Shown: positions 1 through 9,825 of the stretch, piece after piece
Layout of the letters: every line of letters starts with the position of its first letter
Numbering within the stretch: position 1 is the stretch's first letter
Assembly (NCBI GenBank): GCA_964523295.1
Contig: CAZGAH010000044.1
Location: 1-35,460 of the forward strand
Source: CAZGAH01 sp964523295
Lineage (GTDB): Bacteria > Desulfobacterota > Desulfovibrionia > Desulfovibrionales > Desulfovibrionaceae
Direction: 5' to 3'
DNA length: 35,460 nt
Program-made: the position numbers and the translations under genes
Notes under the pieces: generated by a model
What the model was told of the DNA's origin: nothing
The model's database searches: none
What the model saw: only the letters and a program-made list of their open reading frames with translations

Positions 1-32
1 GGAGAGTGCCAACGGCGCTGATTGAGGTAATC

Positions 33-1084
33 ATGCAATCCGCTTTACATGCCCGCGAAATTGAAGTCCTGAGAATTATCATCGAGGATTATATTTCCAC
101 AGCCCAGCCCGTGGGCTCGCGGACTGTCGCCAAGCAGTCCCGGTTGCGGCTGTCGCCGGCGAGCATGCGCAATGTCATGGCCGATCTGACCGACAAGGGG
201 TTTCTGGAGCAGCCGCACACGTCGGCCGGGCGCGTGCCGACGGCTGTGGCCTTCCGGTATTACCTGGACACGGAGCTGCTGCCCAGGCCGCTGACCATCG
301 AGCAGAAACAGCGCATCAGCGAGTTTCTCTCCCTGGCCGGTCTGGAGCTGGCGGATATTCTGAGCCAGGCGACCCGGATGCTGTCGAGTTTTTCGCACCA
401 GATCGCCATGGTCGTGGCGCCGAACCGCGAAGACGTACGCTGGCGTGAAATCGATTTCGCCCTGATCAAGCCCGGGCTCGTGCTCACGGTGCTCATACTT
501 GACGGCGGCATCGTGCAGAACCGTCTGGTCGAGCTTGAGGAAACAGTGACGCGCGACGACCTGGCCGCCTTCAGCAACTACCTCAACGACAATTTCCAGG
601 GGTTGAGTCTGGCTGAAGTCCGGGGCCGCATCGAGCGCGAGCTGGAGGCCGCCGAGCGTCAGTTTCAGCAGCTGTATTCCCGGGCACTGCGTCTGGCCAG
701 GAACGCCTTCGAGCATCTCAATCGCCGGGAACTGTTCGTGGAAGGCACCACCAACATTCTCGACCAGATCGAGTTTTCGGACGTCGCCAGGTTGCGGGAA
801 ATACTCCACGTCGTGGAGGAGCGCACGCGGCTGCTCGATCTGCTGGACCGGACCATAGCGGAAAAAGGGGTGCAGATCGTGCTCGGTCAGGAGGCTGAGC
901 TGGAGGATTTGCGGGAGTGCAGCGTCATTACCTCGCCGTACGGCGAGCAGACGCAAACTCCGGGCGTGGTCGGGGTCATCGGGCCGATNNNNNNNNNNCG
1001 ATACGCATGGACTACGCCCGGATCGTGCCCGTTGTGGACTATGTCGCCAGAACGCTTACCCACATCTTGAAGAATAGATTCTGA
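33..1084 (+). CDS. hrcA: Heat-inducible transcription repressor HrcA (interrupted by a 10-N gap)
   Basis: HrcA represses class I heat-shock genes by binding CIRCE operators and is kept active by GroEL. The N-terminal winged-helix part (about residues 1-105) carries SRTVAKQ and SPASMRNVMADL; the middle is the GAF-like dimerisation region. The C-terminus after the gap reads RMDYARIVPVVDYVARTL, a family hallmark, but in another frame because the 10 Ns are a placeholder. Left flank ends CCGAT and right flank begins CGAT; merging on CGAT gives GPIRMDYAR in frame and a 345-aa protein, normal for HrcA. The ATG at 33 is preferred because GAGGT lies just upstream; an earlier GTG at 6 has no usable ribosome site. 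First gene of the hrcA-grpE-dnaK run. The upstream CIRCE element, if present, lies outside the window. Confidence 0.95.
989..998. other. Assembly gap (10 N) inside hrcA
   Basis: The flanks end and begin with the same four bases (CGAT). Merging them restores the HrcA reading frame, so this looks like an unclosed contig overlap rather than missing sequence. Confidence 0.9.
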
Positions 1085-1134
1085 GTCCGCCGACCGGCCT
1101 GAAGCCGGTTGGCCCGTAAGGAGGATATTTCGGC

Positions 1135-1710
1135 ATGGCTGAGCACAATTCCGGTGTTGAACCTGAACTGCACGCGGCGGACGAGGAAGCCGGCGGCGCC
1201 GGGTCTCCGGTCGCGAGCCTCGAACTGACCGACGAAGAGCTGATCGCCCTGTGCAAGGAGCGCGTCTGCGTGGCCTGTACCGAGAAGCAGCAGGCGGATG
1301 ATCAGCGTTTGCGCGCGTTGGCGGAAATGGACAATTTTAAGAAGCGGCTGTTTCGTGAGCAGGAAGAGTTTCGCAAATACGCCGGAGAGCGCGTGCTTGC
1401 GGATTTGCTGCCCGTGCTTGACAACCTCGACCTGGCCCTGGAGCACGGCCGCAAGGTCACGGCCTGCAAGGACGTGGTCATGGGCGTAGAGATGACCCGC
1501 AAGGTTTTTCTCGACATGTTGCGACAGCATGGTCTGGAGCAGGTCGGCGCAGTTGGCGAGCCCTTCAACCCCGAGCGGCACGAGGCAGTGGGCTTCGAAA
1601 AACTCGCTGATCAGCCCGAGGGGACGGTGGTGCGCTTGCTGCAGAACGGTTACCAGCTCAAGGAGCGCCTGCTGCGGCCGGCCAAGGTGTTTGTTTCCAA
1701 AAAGCACTGA
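1135..1710 (+). CDS. grpE: Nucleotide exchange factor GrpE
   Basis: GrpE releases ADP from DnaK and acts as a homodimer in the cytoplasm. The 191-aa protein has an acidic disordered N-terminus, a long helical segment (about residues 50-110) with AEMDNFKKRLFREQEEF and LLPVLDNLDLALEHG, and the C-terminal beta domain with NPERHEAVG and VVRLLQNGYQLKERLLRPA. All are family signatures. A TAAGGAGG ribosome site (1117-1124) sits about 10 nt before ATG. The gap after hrcA is only 50 nt, and dnaK follows, so cotranscription is likely. The N-terminal region has two cysteines close together (KERVCVACTEK), which is unusual for GrpE; their role is unknown. Confidence 0.97.
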   Translation: MAEHNSGVEPELHAADEEAGGAGSPVASLELTDEELIALCKERVCVACTEKQQADDQRLRALAEMDNFKKRLFREQEEFRKYAGERVLADLLPVLDNLDLALEHGRKVTACKDVVMGVEMTRKVFLDMLRQHGLEQVGAVGEPFNPERHEAVGFEKLADQPEGTVVRLLQNGYQLKERLLRPAKVFVSKKH

Positions 1711-1832
1711 TCCGGCGCATACGGTAAAAAAATCGTCTGGTCCCTCTGGACGAATGAAAAAAAATTCTTACCTCTGAAAGCAACGTCAAGAGACCCCGGG
1801 CTATCGGGAATTATCAGGAGGCTATTTACACT

Positions 1833-3782
<1,950 letters not shown>

Positions 3783-3797
3783 CCGCACGATTCCTGT

Positions 3798-3860
3798 CAG
3801 GGGGAGCACGCATCCGCGGGCGGTCGTACCTTGCCTGCGGAGCGGCTCCCCCTGTTTTTT
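3798..3860 (+). terminator. Rho-independent terminator after dnaK
   Basis: A perfect 10-bp inverted repeat CAGGGGGAGC (3798-3807) and GCTCCCCCTG (3845-3854) is followed directly by six T. The 37-nt loop can itself fold. It ends the hrcA-grpE-dnaK transcript. Confidence 0.9.
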
Positions 3861-3958
3861 CTCATTCCGTCTCCTCCTGGTCCTTCTGGTGTTTCCAAGG
3901 CGACTTTGCCTGAACCAAAAGGCACGGCACGCTTCCCATTCCCTTTGAATGCATAGTT

Positions 3959-5062
3959 TCAGTAAAAGCGCGCTACAATCTCGCTCATGCGCCGGACGAA
4001 CAGTTCCGTGTCAAAGGCCTTGGCCCGCGTCTCGCAGTTCTGACGCATTTCCAGTGCCCTGGCCGGGGTGAGTTGCGTCACTGCGGCGGCGACCTCCTCC
4101 GGGCCCGGGTCTGGGGGCAGCAGGATGCCGGTTTCGCCCGGAATGACGGTTTCCAGCAGTCCCCCCTCTGCCACGCCGATCACGGGCTTCCCGGCGGCCA
4201 TTGATTCCACGGGCGACATCCCGAAGTCTTCGTCGCGCGGGATGTACAACGTCGCCACCGCCTGGCCGATCAAACGCGTCTGTTCCTCCTCGCCGACCCA
4301 GCCGGTGAAGGAGATATTCGGCGCCTCCCCGGCCAGTTCCTTCAGCCGCGGCAGTTCATCTCCGCCGGACATGACGATAAGTCTATGCTGCGGCAGGGTA
4401 CGGAAGGCCCGGACGATGACATCGACGCGTTTGAGGGGGTCCAGGCGCGCCGTGGAGAGATAATATCCGTCCTGTCCGCCCCAGCGGTAGCGCTGCGTAT
4501 CGCAGGGCGGGTGGACGATCTCGGTTTCGAGATCGAAATAACGTCGGATGCGCTGCTGCACGTTGCGCGAGTTGACCACGACAACGTCCATGCGTCGCGC
4601 CGCGGCTTCGAACTGCGCGCGCAGCCTGGGTACGTAGACGCGGGTACACAGCCGCTTAAGCGGAGAAAGCCGGCTCAGGTGGAAGTCGTACTGGTCGTAG
4701 GCGAAGCGTGGCGGCGCGCTGCAATAATAAATGTTATGGCCGCGCGGATGATTCTGCACGGCCAATGGCGCAAAGAAACCATGATAGATTGCCATGTCGT
4801 ACGCGCTGAGAAATCCAGTACGGCGACGAAAGGCGTGCATCAGGCGCAGGGTACGGATACCGAAGGGGCCGCGCCCCACGGCCAGGTCGATGATGCGCAG
4901 TCCGGCCATGGCCTCGCTGTCGTAGCTGTCCGGGGTCCGGTAGCCGTAGCACAGCGCCTGGGCCAGATTTCTGGCCAGGATCAATGCCAGCCGCTCGCCC
5001 CCGCCGCGCATGCGGAACAGGTCGTGCAGTACAATGGTACGCGGGCCGGCAGAGTTGGGCAT
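3959..5062 (-). CDS. Glycosyltransferase family 4 protein
   Basis: Predicted cytoplasmic GT-B retaining glycosyltransferase that would transfer a sugar from a nucleotide-sugar donor in surface polysaccharide assembly; donor and acceptor cannot be read from the sequence. The N-terminal acceptor domain has LFRMRGGGERLALILA. The C-terminal donor domain has YYLSTARLDPLKRVDVIV and the family-4 acidic motif EDFGMSPVESMAAGKPVIG, then GGLLETV and GETGILLPP. The start chosen (ATG at 5062, MPNSAGPRTIVLHD) has GGGAG upstream and gives 367 aa; an in-frame extension of 39 Arg-rich residues is unlikely to be translated. It is divergent from the next glycosyltransferase, with about 195 nt between them for promoters, and convergent with dnaK. 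Confidence 0.92.
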   Translation of the reverse strand: MPNSAGPRTIVLHDLFRMRGGGERLALILARNLAQALCYGYRTPDSYDSEAMAGLRIIDLAVGRGPFGIRTLRLMHAFRRRTGFLSAYDMAIYHGFFAPLAVQNHPRGHNIYYCSAPPRFAYDQYDFHLSRLSPLKRLCTRVYVPRLRAQFEAAARRMDVVVVNSRNVQQRIRRYFDLETEIVHPPCDTQRYRWGGQDGYYLSTARLDPLKRVDVIVRAFRTLPQHRLIVMSGGDELPRLKELAGEAPNISFTGWVGEEEQTRLIGQAVATLYIPRDEDFGMSPVESMAAGKPVIGVAEGGLLETVIPGETGILLPPDPGPEEVAAAVTQLTPARALEMRQNCETRAKAFDTELFVRRMSEIVARFY

Positions 5063-5257
5063 GGTCGTTCGCTCCCGGGGCTTTCGTGCCCACGTGGTAC
5101 GGTCTGCGCGCGCTCTTGGCAAGCCCGGCGGCGGCAGTGTGGCGCGGCGGTGCTTGCGCTTGAGCCCGATCTGATTCAAGAGAAGTGTTGTGCGTTTTCG
5201 TCGGAAAGATTCCGCCGGTTTCGCTGCGTGTCGATCGTTTCAGGAGGCCACTGTCGC

Positions 5258-6380
5258 GTGTCCGAGTCCCGGATCAAAGTCCTTTTTGTCTCGCCGTCGC
5301 TGGTCTGCGGCGGCGCCGAGCGCGTATTCGTTACCTTGCTGCGGCATCTGGATCGCGCCCGCTTTGCCCCTGCGCTGGCCCTGGTGGAGAAAACCGGGCC
5401 GCTTCTGGACCAGGTTCCGCCGGACGTGGAGATTATCGATCTCGCGGCCGGACGCGCGCGCTACGTGTTTCCCCGTTTTATCCGGATGGTACGGGAGCGG
5501 CGTCCGGACGTGATTCTCACCGCGCAGGGGCATCTCAATCTGGCGCTCCTGCTCTGCCGGCCCTTTGTACCGCGGCGCGTGCGCTATGTGGGCCGGGAAT
5601 CGAGTACGGCCTCCCTGGCGGTGAGGAAAAGCGATTTTCCGCGGCTGTTTTCGGTGTTGTACCGGCTGCTGTATCCGTGGTTCGACGCGCTGGTTTGCCA
5701 ATGCTCCGGTATGCGCGAGGATGTGGTCCGCCAGTTCGGGTTTCCGGCGTCCAGGGCCGTGGTCATCAACAACCCGGTAGACNNNNNNNNNNGCCGCAAG
5801 CAGGGCCGCGGAGCCGGTCTTTCCGGCGGAGCGGACCAACCTGCTGGCGGTGGGGCGGATGGTCTGGGAAAAGGGCTACGATGTGCTGCTCGAGGCCCTG
5901 GCCCTGGCCAGGACGCGAAATCCGCGCCTGCATCTGACCTTTGTCGGCGCAGGCGGGCTGGAAGACGATCTGAAGGCCATGACCCGGGCTCTGGAGCTGG
6001 AAGGGCAGGTCACCTTCGCCGGAATGCGGGCCAACCCCTACGCCTACATGGCGCGCGCTGATCTGTTCGTGCTCTCGTCGCGATACGAGGGCTTTCCCAA
6101 TGCCCTGATCGAGGCCCTGGCCTGCGGCACGCCGGCCGTCGCCTTCAACTGCCCGGGCGGGCTCGACGAGATCATCGTTCCCGGGCTCAATGGCTGGCTG
6201 GCCCCAGCGGGCGACGTGTCGGCCCTGGCGGAACTGCTTGCCCGGGCGGAGCCGCATCGCCTGGACCGCGCCGCTATCGCCGCCGACGCGGAGCGCCGTT
6301 TCGGCGCTGGCGTGATCGTGCGCCAGTACGAGGCCTTGCTTGAAACCGTGGTCAGGAACGGCCGGATCGGGTCGGATTGA
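5258..6380 (+). CDS. Glycosyltransferase family 4 protein (interrupted by a 10-N gap)
   Basis: GT-B fold glycosyltransferase. Before the gap the acceptor domain reads VLFVSPSLVCGGAERVFVTL, typical of group-1 enzymes, ending VVINNPVD. After the gap the donor domain begins RTNLLAVGRMVWEKGYDVLL and carries the acidic motif SSRYEGFPNALIEALACGTP. GTG at 5258 has AGGAGG 10 nt upstream. The left flank ends on a codon boundary and the right flank starts on one, so joining with no gap gives a 370-aa protein of the usual size; the ten Ns alone would break the frame. A deacetylase-like gene follows after 72 nt in the same direction, suggesting one surface-polysaccharide transcript. The sugar specificity is unknown. 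Confidence 0.9.
5783..5792. other. Assembly gap (10 N) inside a glycosyltransferase gene
   Basis: The coding frame is preserved if the true gap is zero or a multiple of three bases. A zero-length join is sufficient for a normal GT4 protein. Confidence 0.85.
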
Positions 6381-6452
6381 CGCTGCACATCGGGCGTACG
6401 TCGTCTGCCGGGCCGGGCCGGCGTATGCTGAACCGCCATCAGGAACACGAGC

Positions 6453-7457
6453 ATGACCGAAAACGAATCGAGGCCGGCATTTCTGATCACCATCGACACC
6501 GAGGGCGACAATCTCTGGTCCCGGCCGGCGACAATAACAACGCGCAACGCGGCCTTTCTGCCGCGTTTCCAGGCCCTGTGCGAGCGCTACGGGCTGCTTC
6601 CGACCTATGTGGTGAATTACGAAATGGCGACGTCGCCGGAATTCGTGGAGTTCGGTCGCGATGTGCTGGCACGCCAGGCCGGAGAAATTGGGATGCATCT
6701 CCATGCCTGGAACTCCCCTCCGCTCGTTCCGTTGACCGCCGACGACAACCGCTATCATCCCTATCTCATCGAATACCCGCTGCCTGTTCTGCGCGAGAAA
6801 ACGATCGTGATGACCCGGCTGCTCGAGGAGACCTTCGGCGTGCCCATGCGCAGCCACCGGGCCGGGCGCTGGGCCTTCGACGAGCGCTACGCCCGGGTGC
6901 TGGCGTCGCTCGGGTACACGGTGGATTGTTCGGTCACGCCTTATATCAGCTGGAGGAATACCCCCGGGGCGCCGGACGGCAGCGGCGGCAGCGACTATCG
7001 CGAATTCCCCGACCGCCCCTATTGGCTGGATCTGGATGACATCAGTCGTCCCGGCGCGTCGGCGTTGCTGGAGGCGCCCATGACCGTACAATCGCCGCCG
7101 CGACCGGCTCTGGTGCGCAGGCTGAGCGACCGGCTGCCGTCATCGTCGTTGCCTGCGCGCGCCTGTGATCATTTCTGGCCGCGTACGCGCTGGTTGAGAC
7201 CAAAGCGCGGCAACGGGTCCGAGCTTGTGGACATCGTGCGCCAGGTACTGGACGAGGGGCGTTCCTGCGCGGAATTCATGCTCCATTCGTCGGAGTTTAT
7301 GCCGGGCGGAAGTCCGACCTTTCGCACTGAATCCGATATCGAGCGACTCTATGAGGACCTTGAGCGTCTTTTCGCCCTGGTCGGGGACAGGTTCCAGGGC
7401 CAGACCCTGGCCGGATTCGCCGCCGGATTTCCCAGGCCGGCGGCAGAGCACGTGTGA
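6453..7457 (+). CDS. Polysaccharide deacetylase-family protein (WalW-like)
   Basis: This 334-aa protein has the NodB/CE4 fold signature. Its first motif is LITIDTEGDNLW near residues 10-21, in which the usual TFDDG is replaced by TIDTEGD, as in WalW-type proteins. The metal-binding H-x-H stretch is GEIGMHLHAW and the third motif SHRAGRWAFD. No signal peptide is visible, so it probably acts in the cytoplasm on nucleotide- or lipid-linked sugars, or is a non-catalytic relative. CE4 enzymes remove N- or O-acetyl groups from sugars; the substrate here is not deducible. It lies 72 nt after a glycosyltransferase gene, with AGGA upstream of the ATG, and likely belongs to the same transcript. Confidence 0.85.
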   Translation: MTENESRPAFLITIDTEGDNLWSRPATITTRNAAFLPRFQALCERYGLLPTYVVNYEMATSPEFVEFGRDVLARQAGEIGMHLHAWNSPPLVPLTADDNRYHPYLIEYPLPVLREKTIVMTRLLEETFGVPMRSHRAGRWAFDERYARVLASLGYTVDCSVTPYISWRNTPGAPDGSGGSDYREFPDRPYWLDLDDISRPGASALLEAPMTVQSPPRPALVRRLSDRLPSSSLPARACDHFWPRTRWLRPKRGNGSELVDIVRQVLDEGRSCAEFMLHSSEFMPGGSPTFRTESDIERLYEDLERLFALVGDRFQGQTLAGFAAGFPRPAAEHV

Positions 7458-7674
7458 GGTCCGTATCGCTGTGCCAGGGGGGGGCTTGCCGGAACGCGCG
7501 CAATATGTCAGCTATCGCCAGCCGGCGTCTTCGTGTTCGGCCAGTCGGCGTCATGCTGGCGGGCACTGTCGTTGCGGCGAGGACGAGGCAGGGGAGCCGG
7601 GGAGAGCCCGGAAATCTTCCGTCACCGATCACCGGCCGGGGTCAAAGTTCTTGGAAACATGGGGAGCGTAAGCA

Positions 7675-8223
7675 ATGGCGGAGCTGGATGTGGAAAAGCT
7701 TCAGGAAGTGGCCGCGAAGCTGCGCAAGCGAGCCGACTTTTTTTTGGAAAACGACCCTGAGAGCCTGAGCAAAGACGACTTCAGCGTCATTTCCAGCTAT
7801 CTGAACGGCCTGGCGGATACCCTGGAGGGCATGGGCGGAGCGCGGAAGAAGGTGCTCTGGCGCAATGTGACGGCTGTGGTGCTGTATCTGTTGGCCTTTG
7901 TCGGCAGCTGCTGGTTGTTTTACCATTTTTCCCCCTACGAGGGGAAATACTACGCCAAGCTGGCCAAGGAGGTCGCGGGTACGGAGCAGGAGGTGACGGC
8001 CTACGCGACGGTCATCCAGGCGGGAATCGGCGTTTTTTGCGGGCTGTTCGTGTTTTTCGTGTCCGTGTTCGTTTCGATCATCCTCTGCGGCTTTGTCCGT
8101 CTCTTTACCCGGCGTATCGACATCCTGGTCGAGGCGGCAGTGACGCTGCTCCTGGCCGGGGGGAGTTTTTTGGCGTACTATCAGTACGTCCTCAAGACCG
8201 GCCTGCTGAACGGCCTGCTTTGA
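7675..8223 (+). CDS. Uncharacterised membrane protein, three predicted helices
   Basis: I do not recognise a family. The first 60 residues are charged, soluble and probably helical (KLQEVAAKLRKRADFFLEND). Three hydrophobic segments follow: about residues 63-82 (VTAVVLYLLAFVGSCWLFYH), 117-142 (an aliphatic stretch including FVFFVSVFVSIILCGFV) and 152-168 (ILVEAAVTLLLAGGSFL). There is no cleavable signal, so it is predicted to sit in the inner membrane with a cytoplasmic N-terminal domain. The ATG has GGGAG upstream. It is convergent with the PH-domain gene. The 217 nt before it hold no gene that I can support. Confidence 0.75.
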   Translation: MAELDVEKLQEVAAKLRKRADFFLENDPESLSKDDFSVISSYLNGLADTLEGMGGARKKVLWRNVTAVVLYLLAFVGSCWLFYHFSPYEGKYYAKLAKEVAGTEQEVTAYATVIQAGIGVFCGLFVFFVSVFVSIILCGFVRLFTRRIDILVEAAVTLLLAGGSFLAYYQYVLKTGLLNGLL

Positions 8224-8268
8224 TTCCTGTTCCAGAGCGGTCGCAGCCGTGGCGGATTCTCGTACCGG

Positions 8269-8727
8269 TCAGGAGGCGTTGCGGAGACTGGCGAGAAAGG
8301 CCTTGGGGTCGGGAAGGCTGAACAGCAGGCTGAATCCCTGGCGGGTGGGCACGTAGGCGACGGCTGACGGATCGGTGAGCAGCAGCAGGGCTTTTTCTTT
8401 GTTGCGCAAGCGAAACCAGCCGGCCTGCAGGCCTGGAAGCCCGACGCCGTTGGTTCGCCATTTCGGGCGGAAGGACGGCTCCGCTTTCAGATCGATCGTT
8501 CGGGCCGCGTCGATGTCCAGATCTGCCAGTGCAATGGTCCGGCTGTAAAAGCCGGCATGGATGAGCAGTTCGTCGCTCCCGATTTCGATCGTTGCCGTCC
8601 GGGTGGTCTGGATGGCGTAGAAGGCCGCACCCATGGCCGCGATGACGATCACCACCGGTATCAGGACCAGCCACATCCACCAGCTTTTGATGACTGCCGG
8701 GGCAATGGCGAACACTTCAGCTGCCAT
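8269..8727 (-). CDS. Membrane-anchored PH-like (bPH-type) domain protein
   Basis: The 152-aa protein has one transmembrane segment (about residues 17-37, WMWLVLIPVVIVIAAMGAAF) followed by a beta-rich domain with TATIEIGSDELLIHAGFYSRTI and VAYVPTRQGFSLLFSLPDP. This layout matches bacterial PH-like domain proteins, which are often called hypothetical and have no agreed biochemical role. The start at 8727 has AGGAG nearby upstream. Between this gene and the upstream mucR gene lies a perfect 15-bp hairpin close to the ribosome site, so expression may be attenuated or uncoupled from mucR. The family call is moderately sure; the function is unknown. Confidence 0.65.
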   Translation of the reverse strand: MAAEVFAIAPAVIKSWWMWLVLIPVVIVIAAMGAAFYAIQTTRTATIEIGSDELLIHAGFYSRTIALADLDIDAARTIDLKAEPSFRPKWRTNGVGLPGLQAGWFRLRNKEKALLLLTDPSAVAYVPTRQGFSLLFSLPDPKAFLASLRNAS

Positions 8728-8745
8728 GCGTTTCTCCTGTTCAGG

Positions 8746-8790
8746 TCAGCTTCGCGCCGTCTCCCCTCAGCGTCAACGGCGCGAAGCTGA
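8746..8790 (-). promoter_or_regulatory. Perfect 15-bp hairpin between mucR-like gene and PH-domain gene
   Basis: TCAGCTTCGCGCCGT (8746-8760) and ACGGCGCGAAGCTGA (8776-8790) are exact reverse complements around a 15-nt loop. On the minus strand the hairpin ends 18 nt before the start codon of the PH-domain gene and is not followed by a T run. It may be a processing or attenuation hairpin, or a terminator for the regulator transcript lacking a U tract. Confidence 0.8.
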
Positions 8791-8801
8791 AAAGCCGGGG
8801 A

Positions 8802-9194
8802 TTAATTTTTTCTGCGTCGTTCCCACAGCTTCATTTCTTTCATCTTCTTGCGGCGCTCGCGTTGCAGCCCTTTGCAGACCAGGGGAGTGCCTTTTTTGTA
8901 GCCATGTTTGTCGCGATATTCATCGGGAGTCAAGTTGTGTTGGGCGAGATGCCGTTTGGTGATCACCTTGAAGGACTTGCCGCACTCGAGGCAGGTAATG
9001 GATTTTTCGCGCATCACTTTGCGGGCTTCTTCATTGCCTCCGATAGTCTCGTCTGTCGCCGTGTTTCCTTCGCTTATGTTCCGGATGCCATCGGCCAGCT
9101 TCCTGACCATGGACGTAATTTCGTCTTCCGTCATGGTTCGAACGCTGGCCTGGGCCTTTACGATCTCCAGTGCTTCCTTGACATATTCTTCCAT
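8802..9194 (-). CDS. Ros/MucR-family zinc-finger transcriptional regulator
   Basis: Prokaryotic zinc-finger DNA-binding protein. The motif CLECGKSFKVITKRHLAQH (residues 68-86) supplies two Cys and two His for Zn(II), followed by the family tail NLTPDEYRDKHG, TPLVCKGLQ and RRKKMKEMKLWERRR. The 130-aa length is usual. Residues 1-60 would form the helical oligomerisation part. MucR/Ros proteins bind AT-rich DNA and repress exopolysaccharide, motility and virulence genes in alphaproteobacteria; sulfate reducers carry several paralogues of unknown targets. AAGGAG lies 7 nt before the ATG, and a sigma-70-like promoter sits 55-82 nt upstream. Nearby polysaccharide genes are plausible targets, but this is inference. 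Confidence 0.92.
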   Translation of the reverse strand: MEEYVKEALEIVKAQASVRTMTEDEITSMVRKLADGIRNISEGNTATDETIGGNEEARKVMREKSITCLECGKSFKVITKRHLAQHNLTPDEYRDKHGYKKGTPLVCKGLQRERRKKMKEMKLWERRRKN

Positions 9195-9248
9195 GCCTCA
9201 CTCCTTACTATCGAAAAATGTCCTTTCACGTTACCCCCACCTTTTGTT

Positions 9249-9276
9249 AGTCTACAGCAAACAACAACAGAGTCAA
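9249..9276 (-). promoter_or_regulatory. Sigma-70-type promoter of the mucR-like gene
   Basis: Reading the minus strand, TTGACT (9276-9271), a 16-bp spacer and TAGACT (9254-9249) resemble -35 and -10 boxes. The start codon follows about 55 nt downstream. Confidence 0.6.
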
Positions 9277-9825
9277 CCCCCCCAGAAAAAATCTCATGGA
9301 AAAATGCGTATCCCGACCTGCCAACATAACGGCACACTGTCGGTAAAATCTGTCAATGGGGTCGCCCAACACAATCCATGTCATACAAAACCATGTACAT
9401 TTCTCGCATTGCTCCTGTCGCCGGTATACTCGCTTTGTCCGTAAAGGTCCCAAGTCGGGCTCACGGGATTTCGTCCCTTTTGGAGACGAATCATTACGAA
9501 CGGATTGTTCGGGATAGTTGTGCATGACCGTGCGCAACAGGAGCGCATCGTTTCGAAGCAGAAAACGGAAATCCCGACCAGAACAGGCGATTCTCGTTTC
9601 AACTATCGGTTGCAAGCGTGGTTGCCCCTTGCGAAAGAACGTGCCGGGGGGCGTGAAACAGGTGTACGAGTCGTACAGCAGGCAGAAAGAGTGCGGCGCC
9701 TGACAGCGGCGTCGCCGCAAGAGCCTGTAGCAAGGATTATGTCAGCGCATGGTCCACCGCAGAACGTGCTCTGTGGCGCAGGCAGAGCGGGCGGGCGAAG
9801 GCGGGCCTGTGCCCGTGCGCGTACG
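9277..9825. other. Intergenic stretch without a supportable gene
   Basis: Beyond the mucR promoter this region has lower GC than its neighbours at the left and no reading frame with recognisable protein features or a ribosome site. No tRNA-like fold was seen. It may include remnants of a lost gene. Confidence 0.5.

Noticed and set aside
9247..9720. Minus-strand open frame of 157 codons upstream of the mucR-like gene
   Set aside because: It covers the promoter of the mucR-like gene, has unusual Cys/Arg-rich composition, no ribosome site and no family resemblance.
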